In this document: positions 1 through 8,205 of the stretch, piece by piece | Position numbering within the stretch: the first letter of the stretch is position 1 | How the letters are laid out: the number at the start of each line of letters is the position of its first letter | Source: Archaeoglobus sp. JdFR-37 | GTDB taxonomy: Archaea > Halobacteriota > Archaeoglobi > Archaeoglobales > Archaeoglobaceae | Direction of reading: 5' to 3' | DNA: 64,000 bases | Assembly: GCA_002010215.1 (NCBI GenBank) | Contig: MTMY01000003.1 | Coordinates: 1-64,000, forward strand | The notes under the pieces: generated by a model | Database searches by the model: none | The model's input: the letters and a program-made list of their open reading frames with translations, nothing else | What the model was told of the DNA's origin: nothing | Program-made: the position numbers and the translations under genes

Positions 1-2
1 TT

Positions 3-110
3 GCAGGTGCTACGAATGAGGCGAGGCTTAGGATTTTGAATGAAGCTTTGAGCAACGTGGTGAGGGTTCTGAAGGGGGAGGAGGCGAGGAATGTGGTGAA
101 TGCTAATTAA
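3..110 (+). CDS. C-terminal end of a D-2-hydroxyacid dehydrogenase (cut by window edge)
   Basis: Only the last 35 codons are inside the window, ending at TAA 108-110. The translated tail reads ATNEARLRILNE, then VVRVLKGEEARNVVN. This matches the final helix and VLKGE-x-x-NVVN ending of the NAD-dependent D-isomer 2-hydroxyacid dehydrogenase / phosphoglycerate dehydrogenase family. The substrate cannot be told from this piece. It converges on the ABC transporter genes, with 22 nt between the stop codons. The family assignment rests on a short but characteristic tail. Confidence 0.55.
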   Translation, partial: AGATNEARLRILNEALSNVVRVLKGEEARNVVNAN

Positions 111-132
111 ATTTTACATCGAAGTGCCAAAC

Positions 133-774
133 CTATGTTTCAACAATAGTACCTCGCTTAATTCTGTAGATTCTGTCCGCAATTCCTTTGACATGAGTAA
201 TACTTGATTCAGCCATTAAAATCGACTTTCCCTCTTCTTTCATCTGGTAAATTCCTTTAGCAAGTCTTGATCTAACAATAGGCGCTAAACCCTCCAAAGC
301 CTCGTCAAGAAGAATTAGTGAAGGATCAGTAGCAATAGCCCTAGCAATAGCCACCATTTTCTGCTGCCCCCCACTTAATGTTCGTGCAAGTCGATGAGTT
401 TGATATTTCAGTTCTGGAAAAATCCTAAAAATCCTCTCTTTAACCTGATTTTCGTCCATGTCCATTAATCTTGCTGGAAATAGAAAATTCTCTTCAACGG
501 TGAAATCGGGGTATAATCTCCTATCTTCAGGAGCATATCCGATTCCGAGCTTTGCACGTTGATAAGGATTCATTCTCGATATATCCTGCCCTTTAAATGT
601 GATCTTTCCTGATGATACTGGAAGTATTCCCATTATACTCCTAAGTGTGGTTGTTTTTCCTGCTCCATTTGGGCCTACTAGACAAACTATTTCACCCTCA
701 TCTACTTCCAAGGACACGTTTCTCAGAACTTGTACTTTGGCCACAAACGTGTTTACTTTTTCGAGTTTTAACAT
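133..774 (-). CDS. livF: LivF-type ABC transporter ATP-binding protein
   Basis: One of the two ATPase subunits of a branched-chain amino acid / amide / carboxylate (HAAT family) importer on the cytoplasmic face. Walker A GPNGAGKTT lies near residues 34-42, the ABC signature LSGGQQ near 133 and Walker B LILLDEA near 153. At 213 aa it has the short LivF length. I start it at ATG 774 and not at GTG 783, because an AGGTGAT Shine-Dalgarno (SD) sequence sits a few bases upstream of 774. It follows livG by 1 nt and ends the five-gene operon read from right to left (livK, H, M, G, F). The substrate is not fixed by sequence; archaeal relatives carry amino acids, urea or aromatic acids. Confidence 0.9.
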   Translation of the reverse strand: MLKLEKVNTFVAKVQVLRNVSLEVDEGEIVCLVGPNGAGKTTTLRSIMGILPVSSGKITFKGQDISRMNPYQRAKLGIGYAPEDRRLYPDFTVEENFLFPARLMDMDENQVKERIFRIFPELKYQTHRLARTLSGGQQKMVAIARAIATDPSLILLDEALEGLAPIVRSRLAKGIYQMKEEGKSILMAESSITHVKGIADRIYRIKRGTIVET

Positions 775-775
775 A

Positions 776-1507
776 TTAATCACCTATCAATATTTTTCGG
801 ACTTCTTCGTTATCCAAGATCTCCTTTCCACCTTCTTTCAAGACTTTGCCGTCATTCATAACAACGATTCTATCTGAGTGCTCCGCTACTACTTCCATAT
901 CATGCTCAACAACAATAGCAGCAATTTTTTGTGATCGAAGAACTCCTACTATAGTGTTTATCACTTCATCCCTTTCTTCAATGCTAATCCCGGCTGTGGG
1001 TTCATCCAGCAAAACCAGTTTTGGTTTAAGTGATAGTGCCATAGCCACATCAAGAAGCTTTCTGTGTCCATGTGGCAGTTCTCTGGCCACTTTTATGGGT
1101 ATTCCGAATATCTCAAGTAAGTTTATGGCTTCATCTCTAACCATCTCATATTTTTTAGAGTCTTTGTAAAAAACATTCGAAAATCCATTTCTCGAAAATA
1201 TGGAAACCATTATGTTGTCGAGTGACGTGAGATTCTCGTAGATATATGGTATCTGAAAACTTCTGGCAATTCCCAGCTTGACTCTTCTATGTGGTGGTAA
1301 TTTTGTTATCTCTTTATTTTCAAAAAATATTCTCCCTGAGTCGGGTATCAGTGCCCCAGATATCAGGTTCACAAGTGTTGTCTTTCCGCTTCCGTTCGGA
1401 CCGACTACAGAGACTAGCTCCCCTCCCTCTATAGCCATTGTTATGTCATCAACTGCGTGGACTTCACCGAAGTATTTTTTCAGATTTTCAACTTTTAGAA
1501 GCCCCAT
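776..1507 (-). CDS. livG: LivG-type ABC transporter ATP-binding protein
   Basis: Second ATPase subunit of the importer, 243 aa. Walker A GPNGSGKTT is near residues 36-44, and the signature is a LivG-like LPHGHRK rather than LSGGQ. Walker B LVLLDEPTAG is followed by the H-loop VVEHDMEVV. The C-terminal DGKVLKEGG segment is typical of LivG. The frame stays open upstream to 1597, but the first 30 residues look unrelated, and ATG 1507 gives the normal N-terminus MGLLKVENL. The start overlaps the livM end by 13 nt, which indicates translational coupling. Confidence 0.9.
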   Translation of the reverse strand: MGLLKVENLKKYFGEVHAVDDITMAIEGGELVSVVGPNGSGKTTLVNLISGALIPDSGRIFFENKEITKLPPHRRVKLGIARSFQIPYIYENLTSLDNIMVSIFSRNGFSNVFYKDSKKYEMVRDEAINLLEIFGIPIKVARELPHGHRKLLDVAMALSLKPKLVLLDEPTAGISIEERDEVINTIVGVLRSQKIAAIVVEHDMEVVAEHSDRIVVMNDGKVLKEGGKEILDNEEVRKILIGD

Positions 1508-2433
1508 CTTACCATCCTCTTGACCATTTCCCCGACTATTCCTGTGGGCATACAGATGACGAGACCAACTATTAATGCCCCGAAGACCAGATACCAATAT
1601 ACAATAGCAGAAGAGATGAAAGCTTTAAGAAATGTAAACGCGAATGCACCTACAATTGGCCCAATAAAAGTTGTATATCCTCCTAGTATTGTCATGGCCA
1701 CAAACTCTCCAGATAGCAATATGCTTAGTGTGTCGTCAGGTGAGACATGACCAATGAGCGGGCCGTAGACTGCGCCAGCAATTCCTGAAAAGACTCCGGA
1801 TATGACAAACGCCATAAGTCTGTACTTCATCACCTCAATTCCGGCAAATTTCACCCTATTATCGTTGTCCCTTATAGCCTGAATCGTCAATCCAAATGGG
1901 GAATGTAGAATTGTTCTAAGGATGATGACCGATAGAAAGAATGTTAAAAGAATGACATAGTAGTACTCACTAATCGACGATATTTCGTATCCAAAGAGAG
2001 ATATTTTTGAAATCCTAATCCCATCATCACCACCTGTTATCGATCTGAGCTTTAATGCAAGTGCGTAGAAAAGTTCTGAAATTGCTAGGGTTAACATGGT
2101 GAAATATACCCTTGTGTGCCTGACACAGATAAGGCCTACCGCCAATGATAAGAGTGCCACGAAAATTATGCCAACCGGAAATAGAACTTCAGCGGAATAA
2201 ATTCCATAATGTTTCATGAGCAATGCAACAGAATACGCTCCTCCTCCGAAAAAAAGAGCATGACCAAATGAGAGCAACCCGCTGTATCCTAAAAGAACGT
2301 TTAAAGCCAAAGCGGCAATACCAAATAATAAGGCTAACCCTATAAGATAAGTAATGTATTCTCCCATAAACGGGACAATGATAAGGAGTACAATCCCTAA
2401 ACTCAGCAATACGATTTTTTTAATGTCTCTCAA
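1495..2433 (-). CDS. livM: LivM-type ABC transporter permease
   Basis: Integral membrane permease of about 312 aa with eight to ten hydrophobic segments. It has the LivM hallmark GLNVLLGYSGLLSFGHALFF-like region, seen here as ALNVLLGYSGLLSFGHALF near residues 40-60, and the cytoplasmic coupling loop around AIRDNDNRVKFAGI. I choose TTG 2433 because a perfect GGAGGTG (2442-2448) lies 6 nt upstream; GTG 2442 would fall inside that SD. It overlaps livH by 14 nt and livG by 13 nt. It would pair with LivH to form the channel. Confidence 0.88.
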   Translation of the reverse strand: MRDIKKIVLLSLGIVLLIIVPFMGEYITYLIGLALLFGIAALALNVLLGYSGLLSFGHALFFGGGAYSVALLMKHYGIYSAEVLFPVGIIFVALLSLAVGLICVRHTRVYFTMLTLAISELFYALALKLRSITGGDDGIRISKISLFGYEISSISEYYYVILLTFFLSVIILRTILHSPFGLTIQAIRDNDNRVKFAGIEVMKYRLMAFVISGVFSGIAGAVYGPLIGHVSPDDTLSILLSGEFVAMTILGGYTTFIGPIVGAFAFTFLKAFISSAIVYWYLVFGALIVGLVICMPTGIVGEMVKRMVRWGF

Positions 2434-3292
2434 TATCAGCACCTCCGAAGAGACCCGTTGGCTTTATGAGTAAAACAATGACCATTATCAAATATATTAT
2501 GGCTAGCTCTATTTTGGGAAACAGTGATATCCCAACTGCCCTTGTGATTCCTATCAGTATCGACGCTACAAGTGCTCCTTTTATACTTCCCATCCCTCCC
2601 ACAACTAATACTACCAGTGCAAGTACAAGGATTTCAAGGTCTGAACCGATCCATCCACCGGTAATTGGGAGCATCAAACCTCCCGCAAAACCAGCCAGAA
2701 AAGATCCGAGAAAGAACGTTAGAGTGTAAACTCTCTGAACGTTAACACCGAGGGCACTCGTAACTTCAGAATCATGAGAAGTTGCCCTGATTATCATTCC
2801 GGCTTTGGTTTTGTAAATCAAGAACCACAAAACCAAGGCAATGATTGCAGCCGTAACTATGAGGAAGATGTTGTAAATCGGAATTATCAAGCCCCTAATT
2901 GAAATTGTCCCGAGAGTAAAAGTTACTGTGGGGTCTGAAATGGGCATACTGCCCCATCCAATCCTGAAAATATCCATAAAAACGAAGATCATTCCGAAAG
3001 TGAGAAGAAGTTCGAAGAGCTCACCTCTGCCATAAATTCTTCTAAGCAAGCCGATTTCAAATAAAATGCCAACGAATCCTACTATTATGGCGGCAATAAA
3101 TGGAGATAAGAGATGTAAAATCAAATTTTTTGTAAGCCTTGTAATTGTGTATGTGATGTATATCCCAAGTGCGTAGAAACTGCCATGAGCAAAATTGACG
3201 ATTCGAAGTATTCCAAAAATTATCGATAACCCTGCAGTGACTAAAAATAAAATGGAAGCGAATATCAAACCATTGAGGACCTGAGGGATCAT
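2420..3292 (-). CDS. livH: LivH-type ABC transporter permease
   Basis: Permease partner of LivM, about 290 aa and strongly hydrophobic throughout. The N-terminal motif IPQVLNGLIFASILFLVTAG and the GILRIVNFAHGSFYALG segment are diagnostic of LivH. The C-terminal cytoplasmic loop carries the AxxxDxExxxALGVNV coupling motif. ATG 3292 follows an AGTGAT sequence at suitable spacing; the longer reading from TTG 3316 overlaps livK and adds unrelated residues. It sits between livK and livM in one operon. Confidence 0.88.
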   Translation of the reverse strand: MIPQVLNGLIFASILFLVTAGLSIIFGILRIVNFAHGSFYALGIYITYTITRLTKNLILHLLSPFIAAIIVGFVGILFEIGLLRRIYGRGELFELLLTFGMIFVFMDIFRIGWGSMPISDPTVTFTLGTISIRGLIIPIYNIFLIVTAAIIALVLWFLIYKTKAGMIIRATSHDSEVTSALGVNVQRVYTLTFFLGSFLAGFAGGLMLPITGGWIGSDLEILVLALVVLVVGGMGSIKGALVASILIGITRAVGISLFPKIELAIIYLIMVIVLLIKPTGLFGGADIERH

Positions 3293-3302
3293 GTTATCAC
3301 TT

Positions 3303-4634
3303 TTACCAAGTTGCAATCCAGTCAGTTCCTTTTGTTAAAGCCGGCGGTTCTTGCTTTGAGGGCTCAAGATGTATCTTCGGTTTCACGGTATATGGCAACC
3401 ATTCATGTTTTGCCGTCAATCCAGTATTGATTGGCCAAAGAACCCTGTGATCCTCTTTTCTCATGATGCCTGTGCCGTAGAAAGTTTCCACCTTACCCAG
3501 ATTTTCCATTGCATCTCTTATTTCATCATTCGTTGGAAATTCCCCCTTCTCTTCGTATGCTTTCTCTATTGCTGCCTTCCATGTGTAGAATGCACTAACT
3601 GCATCTACTGCCCCTGCCTGAGGCCACCTGTCATACCTCTGCTTAAATTCCTTTATGTATCGTTCATATTCTGGAGAAATCTCATCTAGTTCCGCCCAGT
3701 GGCCTTGAATTCCCTGTTGAGGATGGCCATAAAGAGGCAGATCCCTGCCTAACGCAATATAGAAGTCCCAGTACCCACATAGATAAGTGTTACCTCCAGC
3801 ACCTTTAAGAAGCTGGTATGGTATGAGCTGGTCAATGAAACGTGTTGCATCTGTACCCCAGAGGCTTGTGAAGATGTAGTCCGGTTTTGCATTCACCAGA
3901 TCGGTAATGTACGGTGTGTAGTCTGGAGTGAAAAGCTTTGGATATAATGGCTCGAGAACTTCTACATCAGGTTTCAGCTTTTTAATCGCCGCGGTAAATA
4001 CTTCATAGTTATCGTAACCCCAAGCATAGTCAGGATGTACTTGGGCAACTACCTTGGCATCCGGGAAGAATTCAGCAAGCAGATAAGCTGCCTGGACCGC
4101 ATGCGAAACAGCCGAGTTATTTGTCTTGAAAACCCAGTCCATTCTCCCTTTGGACGGGTCTTTGGGGTCATTCCAAGTTACATAAGGTATCCTTGCCTGA
4201 CAGCTCAAAAACAGCGTACTATTCTCCTCAGCAACAGGAGCGGCAGCCATTGAATTTGCAGTAGAAGCTAAACCCATTATCACATCTACCTTTTCATCTA
4301 AGCAGAGCCTCTTGAACTTTTCAACGACTTCGGCTGGTTTCCCTTCATCCTCATGTATAACCTTTATTTTTGCCCCAGCGATTCCTCCAGAAGCATTTAC
4401 CCAATCGACAAGTAGATCAATACCTTGATGTCCTGGTTCACCAAAAGCAGCAGCAGGACCTGTTCTGTAGGCCACATATGCAAGTTTTAACTCCTTTGTT
4501 GGTTTAGGGGTTGTTTTAGGTGTGGGTGTCGGGGTTGGTGTAGGTGCTGTAGGTGCTTGTTGCTGAGCACAGCCCATCACAGTTGTGGCAATACCGGCAC
4601 CAACTAGCTTCAAAAAGTCTCTACGGGATAGCAC
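3303..4634 (-). CDS. livK: LivK-type substrate-binding lipoprotein with Tat-like signal
   Basis: Extracellular substrate-binding protein (periplasmic-binding type I fold) that would deliver ligand to LivHM. The N-terminus shows a twin-arginine motif SRRDFLK (residues 3-9), a hydrophobic stretch and a lipobox VMGC with Cys22. A Pro/Thr tether of about 15 residues follows before the binding domain. This predicts a folded, Tat-exported lipoprotein anchored outside the membrane. GTG 4634 is preferred because GAGGTG lies 6 nt before it. Length is 443 aa, near the usual 400-430 plus the tether. The ligand is unknown. It is the first gene of the operon and has its own TATA box upstream. Confidence 0.88.
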   Translation of the reverse strand: MLSRRDFLKLVGAGIATTVMGCAQQQAPTAPTPTPTPTPKTTPKPTKELKLAYVAYRTGPAAAFGEPGHQGIDLLVDWVNASGGIAGAKIKVIHEDEGKPAEVVEKFKRLCLDEKVDVIMGLASTANSMAAAPVAEENSTLFLSCQARIPYVTWNDPKDPSKGRMDWVFKTNNSAVSHAVQAAYLLAEFFPDAKVVAQVHPDYAWGYDNYEVFTAAIKKLKPDVEVLEPLYPKLFTPDYTPYITDLVNAKPDYIFTSLWGTDATRFIDQLIPYQLLKGAGGNTYLCGYWDFYIALGRDLPLYGHPQQGIQGHWAELDEISPEYERYIKEFKQRYDRWPQAGAVDAVSAFYTWKAAIEKAYEEKGEFPTNDEIRDAMENLGKVETFYGTGIMRKEDHRVLWPINTGLTAKHEWLPYTVKPKIHLEPSKQEPPALTKGTDWIATW

Positions 4635-4665
4635 AGCTTCCACCTCAAAATGCCATTAATAATAA

Positions 4666-4675
4666 TTATATTTAA
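4666..4675 (-). promoter_or_regulatory. TATA box of the liv operon
   Basis: Read on the minus strand this is TTAAATATAA in an AT-rich context, about 35 nt upstream of the livK GTG. That spacing would put the transcription start some 10 nt before the start codon. The rest of the 4635-4915 spacer holds no gene that I can support. Confidence 0.55.
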
Positions 4676-4915
4676 GCATTTCGATGAAGTTTCGTAAAAT
4701 ACGAATGAATATGGATTATTATTTGATTTAGCAATATAATTTTAAAATTAGATTTCATCTGACACGCCATATAAATTAAAGGAAAGCGTAACCGATTTAA
4801 ATTAAAAAGATACTGGCTATTGTGGAGGAAATGTAATGGAGTACCATCAACCATTAATTATCTGCATCATTGAGCAAGCTTCAGACAGACTCAAAAGAAG
4901 TGGGAAGTGATAGAC

Positions 4916-5749
4916 GTGCTCGGCATCCTTTTTTCATTAATTGCTTCTCTCTTATGGGGTATAAACGGCATTTTCTTGAGAAAAGGACTTGAAAAAGCAA
5001 ATGTTATATCAGCAACATTCACAGTAGTTTCCATTGTAACTCTAATCACCTTTATTTTTTCTATCAAGAACATACATGAAACACAGTTCAGAGCTGACAA
5101 AGCTATAATGCTCGCATTAGCTGGAATATTTTCCTATTTCATAGCGAGAGTGACAACCTATATGTCCGTAACATCTATAGGATCTTCTAGAGCATTCTCA
5201 GGTACCTCTACAAGAATAATGTTTTCTGCAATTTTCGGTGTCTTTTTCCTACATGAAATTCTCAATATGCTGATTCTAACCGGTACAATTCTCATGATAT
5301 TCGGGCTTTACATTTTCTCAACTGAAGAGATTGATAGGCGAGGGATTTATACTGCCACCATAAGCGGGTTTTTCTATGGTCTCGCATCTCTCCTGATAAA
5401 AGCAGGAATGCTCGATAATATTTTTTTAAGCACCTTTATTGCATCAATTTCTGGTCTTTTGGTTCTGGGCATCTATGCTTCAACTAAAAATTGTCTGAAG
5501 TTCGTGAACAACAAATACCTATTAGTTTCTGCCACTTCACTTGCGATAGGGAACATATCTTATTATTTCGCATTGTCTCTCGCACCGCTAACCGTTGTCG
5601 TTCCAATTTCAAATCTGTATCCTCTAATAACAACAACTCTGTCCTATTTATTCATTCAGAAGCTGGAGTCAATAGGAGTTAAGACTTTTTTAGGTTCTCT
5701 CCTAGCAGTTCTAGGATCAATCTTGATTGCTATTGGTATAAACCCATGA
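4916..5749 (+). CDS. EamA/DMT-superfamily transporter
   Basis: About 277 aa with ten predicted membrane helices arranged as two five-helix EamA repeats, each starting with an AxxWG or GFFYGLAS-like helix. The protein begins LGILFSLIASLLWGINGIFLRKG, typical of drug/metabolite exporters. The GTG at 4916 is favoured because GGAAGTGAT ends 4 nt before it; GTG 4907 lies inside that SD. Substrate unknown; related proteins export amino acids, nucleosides or organic acids. It stands alone, divergent from livK, at the edge of the catabolic region. Confidence 0.8.
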   Translation: MLGILFSLIASLLWGINGIFLRKGLEKANVISATFTVVSIVTLITFIFSIKNIHETQFRADKAIMLALAGIFSYFIARVTTYMSVTSIGSSRAFSGTSTRIMFSAIFGVFFLHEILNMLILTGTILMIFGLYIFSTEEIDRRGIYTATISGFFYGLASLLIKAGMLDNIFLSTFIASISGLLVLGIYASTKNCLKFVNNKYLLVSATSLAIGNISYYFALSLAPLTVVVPISNLYPLITTTLSYLFIQKLESIGVKTFLGSLLAVLGSILIAIGINP

Positions 5750-5790
5750 TAACCCATATTCCTAACCTAATAGTTGGTACAGGTGAAAGT

Positions 5791-6231
5791 TCACCCATCT
5801 TTTTTAACAGCTATTTTGTAATAACAGTTTAAAACAACTTCTCCTTTTTGATTTACAGCTTTTATCTCATAGGTTACTAATCTATAATTCTTCCTTTCAG
5901 CTATCTGTATAACTTCTCCTCTTACTTTTATTGTATCTCCTACGAACACGGGTTTCAGAAACCTCACTTTATCAATACCATATAGGATAATGGGTGATCT
6001 GTCTGTTCGTCCAAGTCTAGCGAGTAAGCCGCCAACAATGGTTAAAGTCAGCAGTCCATGCGCTATTATCTTCCCAAAATCTGTACGTTCAGCGTATTCA
6101 GCATCAGTGTGAATTGGATTCCAATCCCCCGAAAGATACGCATAGTTTACTATGTCTGCTTCGGTTATAGTTCTTCCAGGAGTTTCAAAATTCAATCCTA
6201 ATCTTAAATATTCCAGATTGTTATCTACCAC
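5791..6231 (-). CDS. MaoC-like (R)-specific enoyl-CoA hydratase
   Basis: Single hot-dog domain of 146 aa. It carries the MaoC signature LSGDWNPIHTDAEYA followed by FGKIIAHGLLTL; Asp and His of D-x-NPIH are the catalytic pair. It would add water to a trans-2-enoyl-CoA in the cytoplasm. The frame is open to 6324, but GTG 6231 preceded by GGAGG gives the normal family length and an N-terminus leading into FETPGRTITEADIV. A TATA-like TTTTAAATAGG near 6350-6362 could drive it with a leader. Its neighbours (CoA-transferase, crotonase) suggest acyl-CoA catabolism. Confidence 0.82.
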   Translation of the reverse strand: MVDNNLEYLRLGLNFETPGRTITEADIVNYAYLSGDWNPIHTDAEYAERTDFGKIIAHGLLTLTIVGGLLARLGRTDRSPIILYGIDKVRFLKPVFVGDTIKVRGEVIQIAERKNYRLVTYEIKAVNQKGEVVLNCYYKIAVKKDG

Positions 6232-6458
6232 GTAGCTCCCTCCCGTGATTGCCAAATTCCTCCTATTACCTGGTTTTTCCTTTCCCACAACTAATGAGCA
6301 TACTCGCCTAGACCTCAGCTCCAATTTGTTTCATTCAATATTTCTAGAACCTATTTAAAATTTTTCGTCTTTTGCGAATCATCACTGACAATAGTTCTTA
6401 TTATATGAATGATCCACGACTAATTAATACTGGTTTACTCGAGCAACTCCCAAAAACG

Positions 6459-6466
6459 TTATATTT
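6459..6466 (+). promoter_or_regulatory. TATA box, predicted leaderless start
   Basis: TTATATTT is centred about 27 nt upstream of ATG 6490. That is the usual archaeal TATA-to-start distance, so the mRNA probably begins at or next to the ATG. This supports 6490 over the earlier GTG 6475. Confidence 0.5.
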
Positions 6467-6489
6467 CATATTATGTGAAATTACTTTCG

Positions 6490-7464
6490 ATGATTGAAAA
6501 AGTCGTAAAGAATCTTTACAGAATTAAGATTCCATTACCACGAAATCCATTGAAATACGTGAATTCATATCTAATTAAAGACAAGACACGCTCCCTCATT
6601 GTTGATACTGGATTCAACATGGATGAATGTTATATGGAGATGATTGATGCATTGAGAGTGCTACATGTAAAACCTGATAAGACTGATTTCTTCATCACTC
6701 ATTTACACGCTGATCACTTTGGCTTAATTGACAGAATTGCATCCCAATCCAACGTTTTGGTAAGTAGTGTTGAAGCTCCTATCGCGGTGGAAGCCATTGA
6801 AAATCCAGACTACTGGATTGAAATAGCTAATTTCCTAGAAATGAATGGTTTTCCTTCGGAGGAACTCACCAATATTCTGAAATATCATCCTGGTATTCGA
6901 TACAATTCGACAAGAACAGAGCTCCAGCCAGTGAGCGATGGTGAAATGCTGGAATATGGAGACTTTTCACTCTCCGTCATTCTAACGCCTGGCCATTCTC
7001 CTGGGCACGTGTGTCTCTATGAGCCTGAAAAAAAGCTGTTCTTTTCTGGCGATCACATACTTTTTGATATAACCCCAAACATCACTTGGTGGCCCTCTCT
7101 TGACAATTCCCTTGAAGAATACCTCAAGAGCCTTGAAAAAGTCTATGAACTCGATGTAGTCGCCACTCTTCCAGGTCATAGAAATATTTATCGCAATCAC
7201 AGAATGAGGATTAAAGAGATTAAAGAACACCACAATCAAAGACTTAGTGAGGCGCTTAATGCACTTAGAAAGGGGGCTAAGACGGCGTGGGAAGTGGCAC
7301 CCCACATAAGCTGGGATATAAAGTTTAAGGAATGGGATGAACTTCCGATCACCCAAAAGTGGTTTGCTGTGGGAGAAACAATCGCTCATTTGATTTATCT
7401 TGAGAAAAAACGGATTGTGGCCAGAGAAGAAAGAGATGGAAGCTTTCTGTTCTTTCCAGTATAG
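6490..7464 (+). CDS. MBL-fold metallohydrolase
   Basis: 324 aa. It has the canonical metallo-beta-lactamase metal motif THLHADHFG (HxHxDH), then TPGHSPGHVCLY with the next metal His, FFSGDHILF with the bridging Asp, and LPGHR with the last His. A C-terminal extension of about 100 residues rich in charged helices follows the domain, ending in a winged-helix-like segment (AWEVAPHISWD). This layout is seen in LACTB2-like and thioester-hydrolase-like members. It could hydrolyse a CoA thioester or lactone, but the substrate is inferred only from neighbours. It ends 3 nt before the convergent regulator gene. Confidence 0.8.
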   Translation: MIEKVVKNLYRIKIPLPRNPLKYVNSYLIKDKTRSLIVDTGFNMDECYMEMIDALRVLHVKPDKTDFFITHLHADHFGLIDRIASQSNVLVSSVEAPIAVEAIENPDYWIEIANFLEMNGFPSEELTNILKYHPGIRYNSTRTELQPVSDGEMLEYGDFSLSVILTPGHSPGHVCLYEPEKKLFFSGDHILFDITPNITWWPSLDNSLEEYLKSLEKVYELDVVATLPGHRNIYRNHRMRIKEIKEHHNQRLSEALNALRKGAKTAWEVAPHISWDIKFKEWDELPITQKWFAVGETIAHLIYLEKKRIVAREERDGSFLFFPV

Positions 7465-7467
7465 CTA

Positions 7468-8085
7468 CTATTCAACATTTATCTTTTGATTTTCAGAGCC
7501 TAATTGATTTGTCACAATGTCTTTAGTTATGATCAATATATATCCCTGAGAACGGAGTTTGTATTCAACTGAGACATCGAAGTACTGTTCAAAGAGGTAC
7601 TTTAGCTGCCTACAGAATAATTCATCGATCTTTTTACTTTTTAATGTAGAGTGAAAAATCAAAACAATAGAATTATCTTTATTAACTGTTTCAATTTTTC
7701 TAACTCTATTGCAGGCCAGCCAGATGGTTTTTATCCCTTCAACCACCTCTTCTAATGTTAATTTATCAATGGGCCTTGAATAAAGCCATTCAATTGCGAA
7801 TTCGTTTGCATTGGTTGTTATCGCGTCATCCACTCTTCCCTCAACCAGCACTTCCAACTGCTCTTTACTGATTATGCAGACGTCTAGCTCGCGAAATGCT
7901 TTGATGATTAAATTTTCAATATAATTCAGTTGGCGTATCCCGTCTGTTCCCAGCTCTGTATCAATTGAACTTATGAGTTCGTCAAGAATTCTGCCAATTG
8001 GTTTCCCGGTTTCCTTCCTTAGCTTGTTTAACTTCTCAAAAGTTTCAGAATTCACTGTGGTGTGGAGGTGCCTCCTGACTTTCAT
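7468..8085 (-). CDS. Putative transcriptional regulator with ribbon-helix-helix-like N-terminus
   Basis: 205 aa. The first 40 residues (LHTTVNSETFEKLNKLRKETGKPIGRILDELI) read like a ribbon-helix-helix strand followed by two helices. The remaining 160 residues match no family I know; they are acidic, contain two Cys, and may bind a ligand. The gene is divergent from the crotonase/CoA-transferase operon, and the spacer between them carries a perfect palindrome, the classic arrangement of a local regulator. An ATTTTTATG element about 30 nt upstream predicts a leaderless ATG. The DNA-binding role is an inference. Confidence 0.55.
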   Translation of the reverse strand: MKVRRHLHTTVNSETFEKLNKLRKETGKPIGRILDELISSIDTELGTDGIRQLNYIENLIIKAFRELDVCIISKEQLEVLVEGRVDDAITTNANEFAIEWLYSRPIDKLTLEEVVEGIKTIWLACNRVRKIETVNKDNSIVLIFHSTLKSKKIDELFCRQLKYLFEQYFDVSVEYKLRSQGYILIITKDIVTNQLGSENQKINVE

Positions 8086-8142
8086 TATTAATTACGAATA
8101 GTTAACCCCATAAAAATTGTTTTCCTCGATCAATTAAGAACT

Positions 8143-8158
8143 TGAACAAATTTGTTCA
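8143..8158. promoter_or_regulatory. 16-bp palindrome, candidate operator in divergent promoter
   Basis: TGAACAAATTTGTTCA is a perfect inverted repeat. One half-site, TTTGTTCA, recurs at 8182-8189, overlapping the end of the CTTATTATTT element (about 8174-8183) that serves as TATA box for the gene starting at 8206. The palindrome lies just upstream of that promoter and 58 nt from the regulator start. A regulator bound there could control both directions. Confidence 0.55.
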
Positions 8159-8205
8159 CAGGTGCGGGCAACGCTTATTATTTTGTTCATGATTAATAAT
8201 TTAAC

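Noticed and set aside
4672-4854. 60-codon minus-strand frame in the livK-EamA spacer
   Set aside because: Overlaps the livK promoter, has no ribosome site and unlikely composition; treated as chance.
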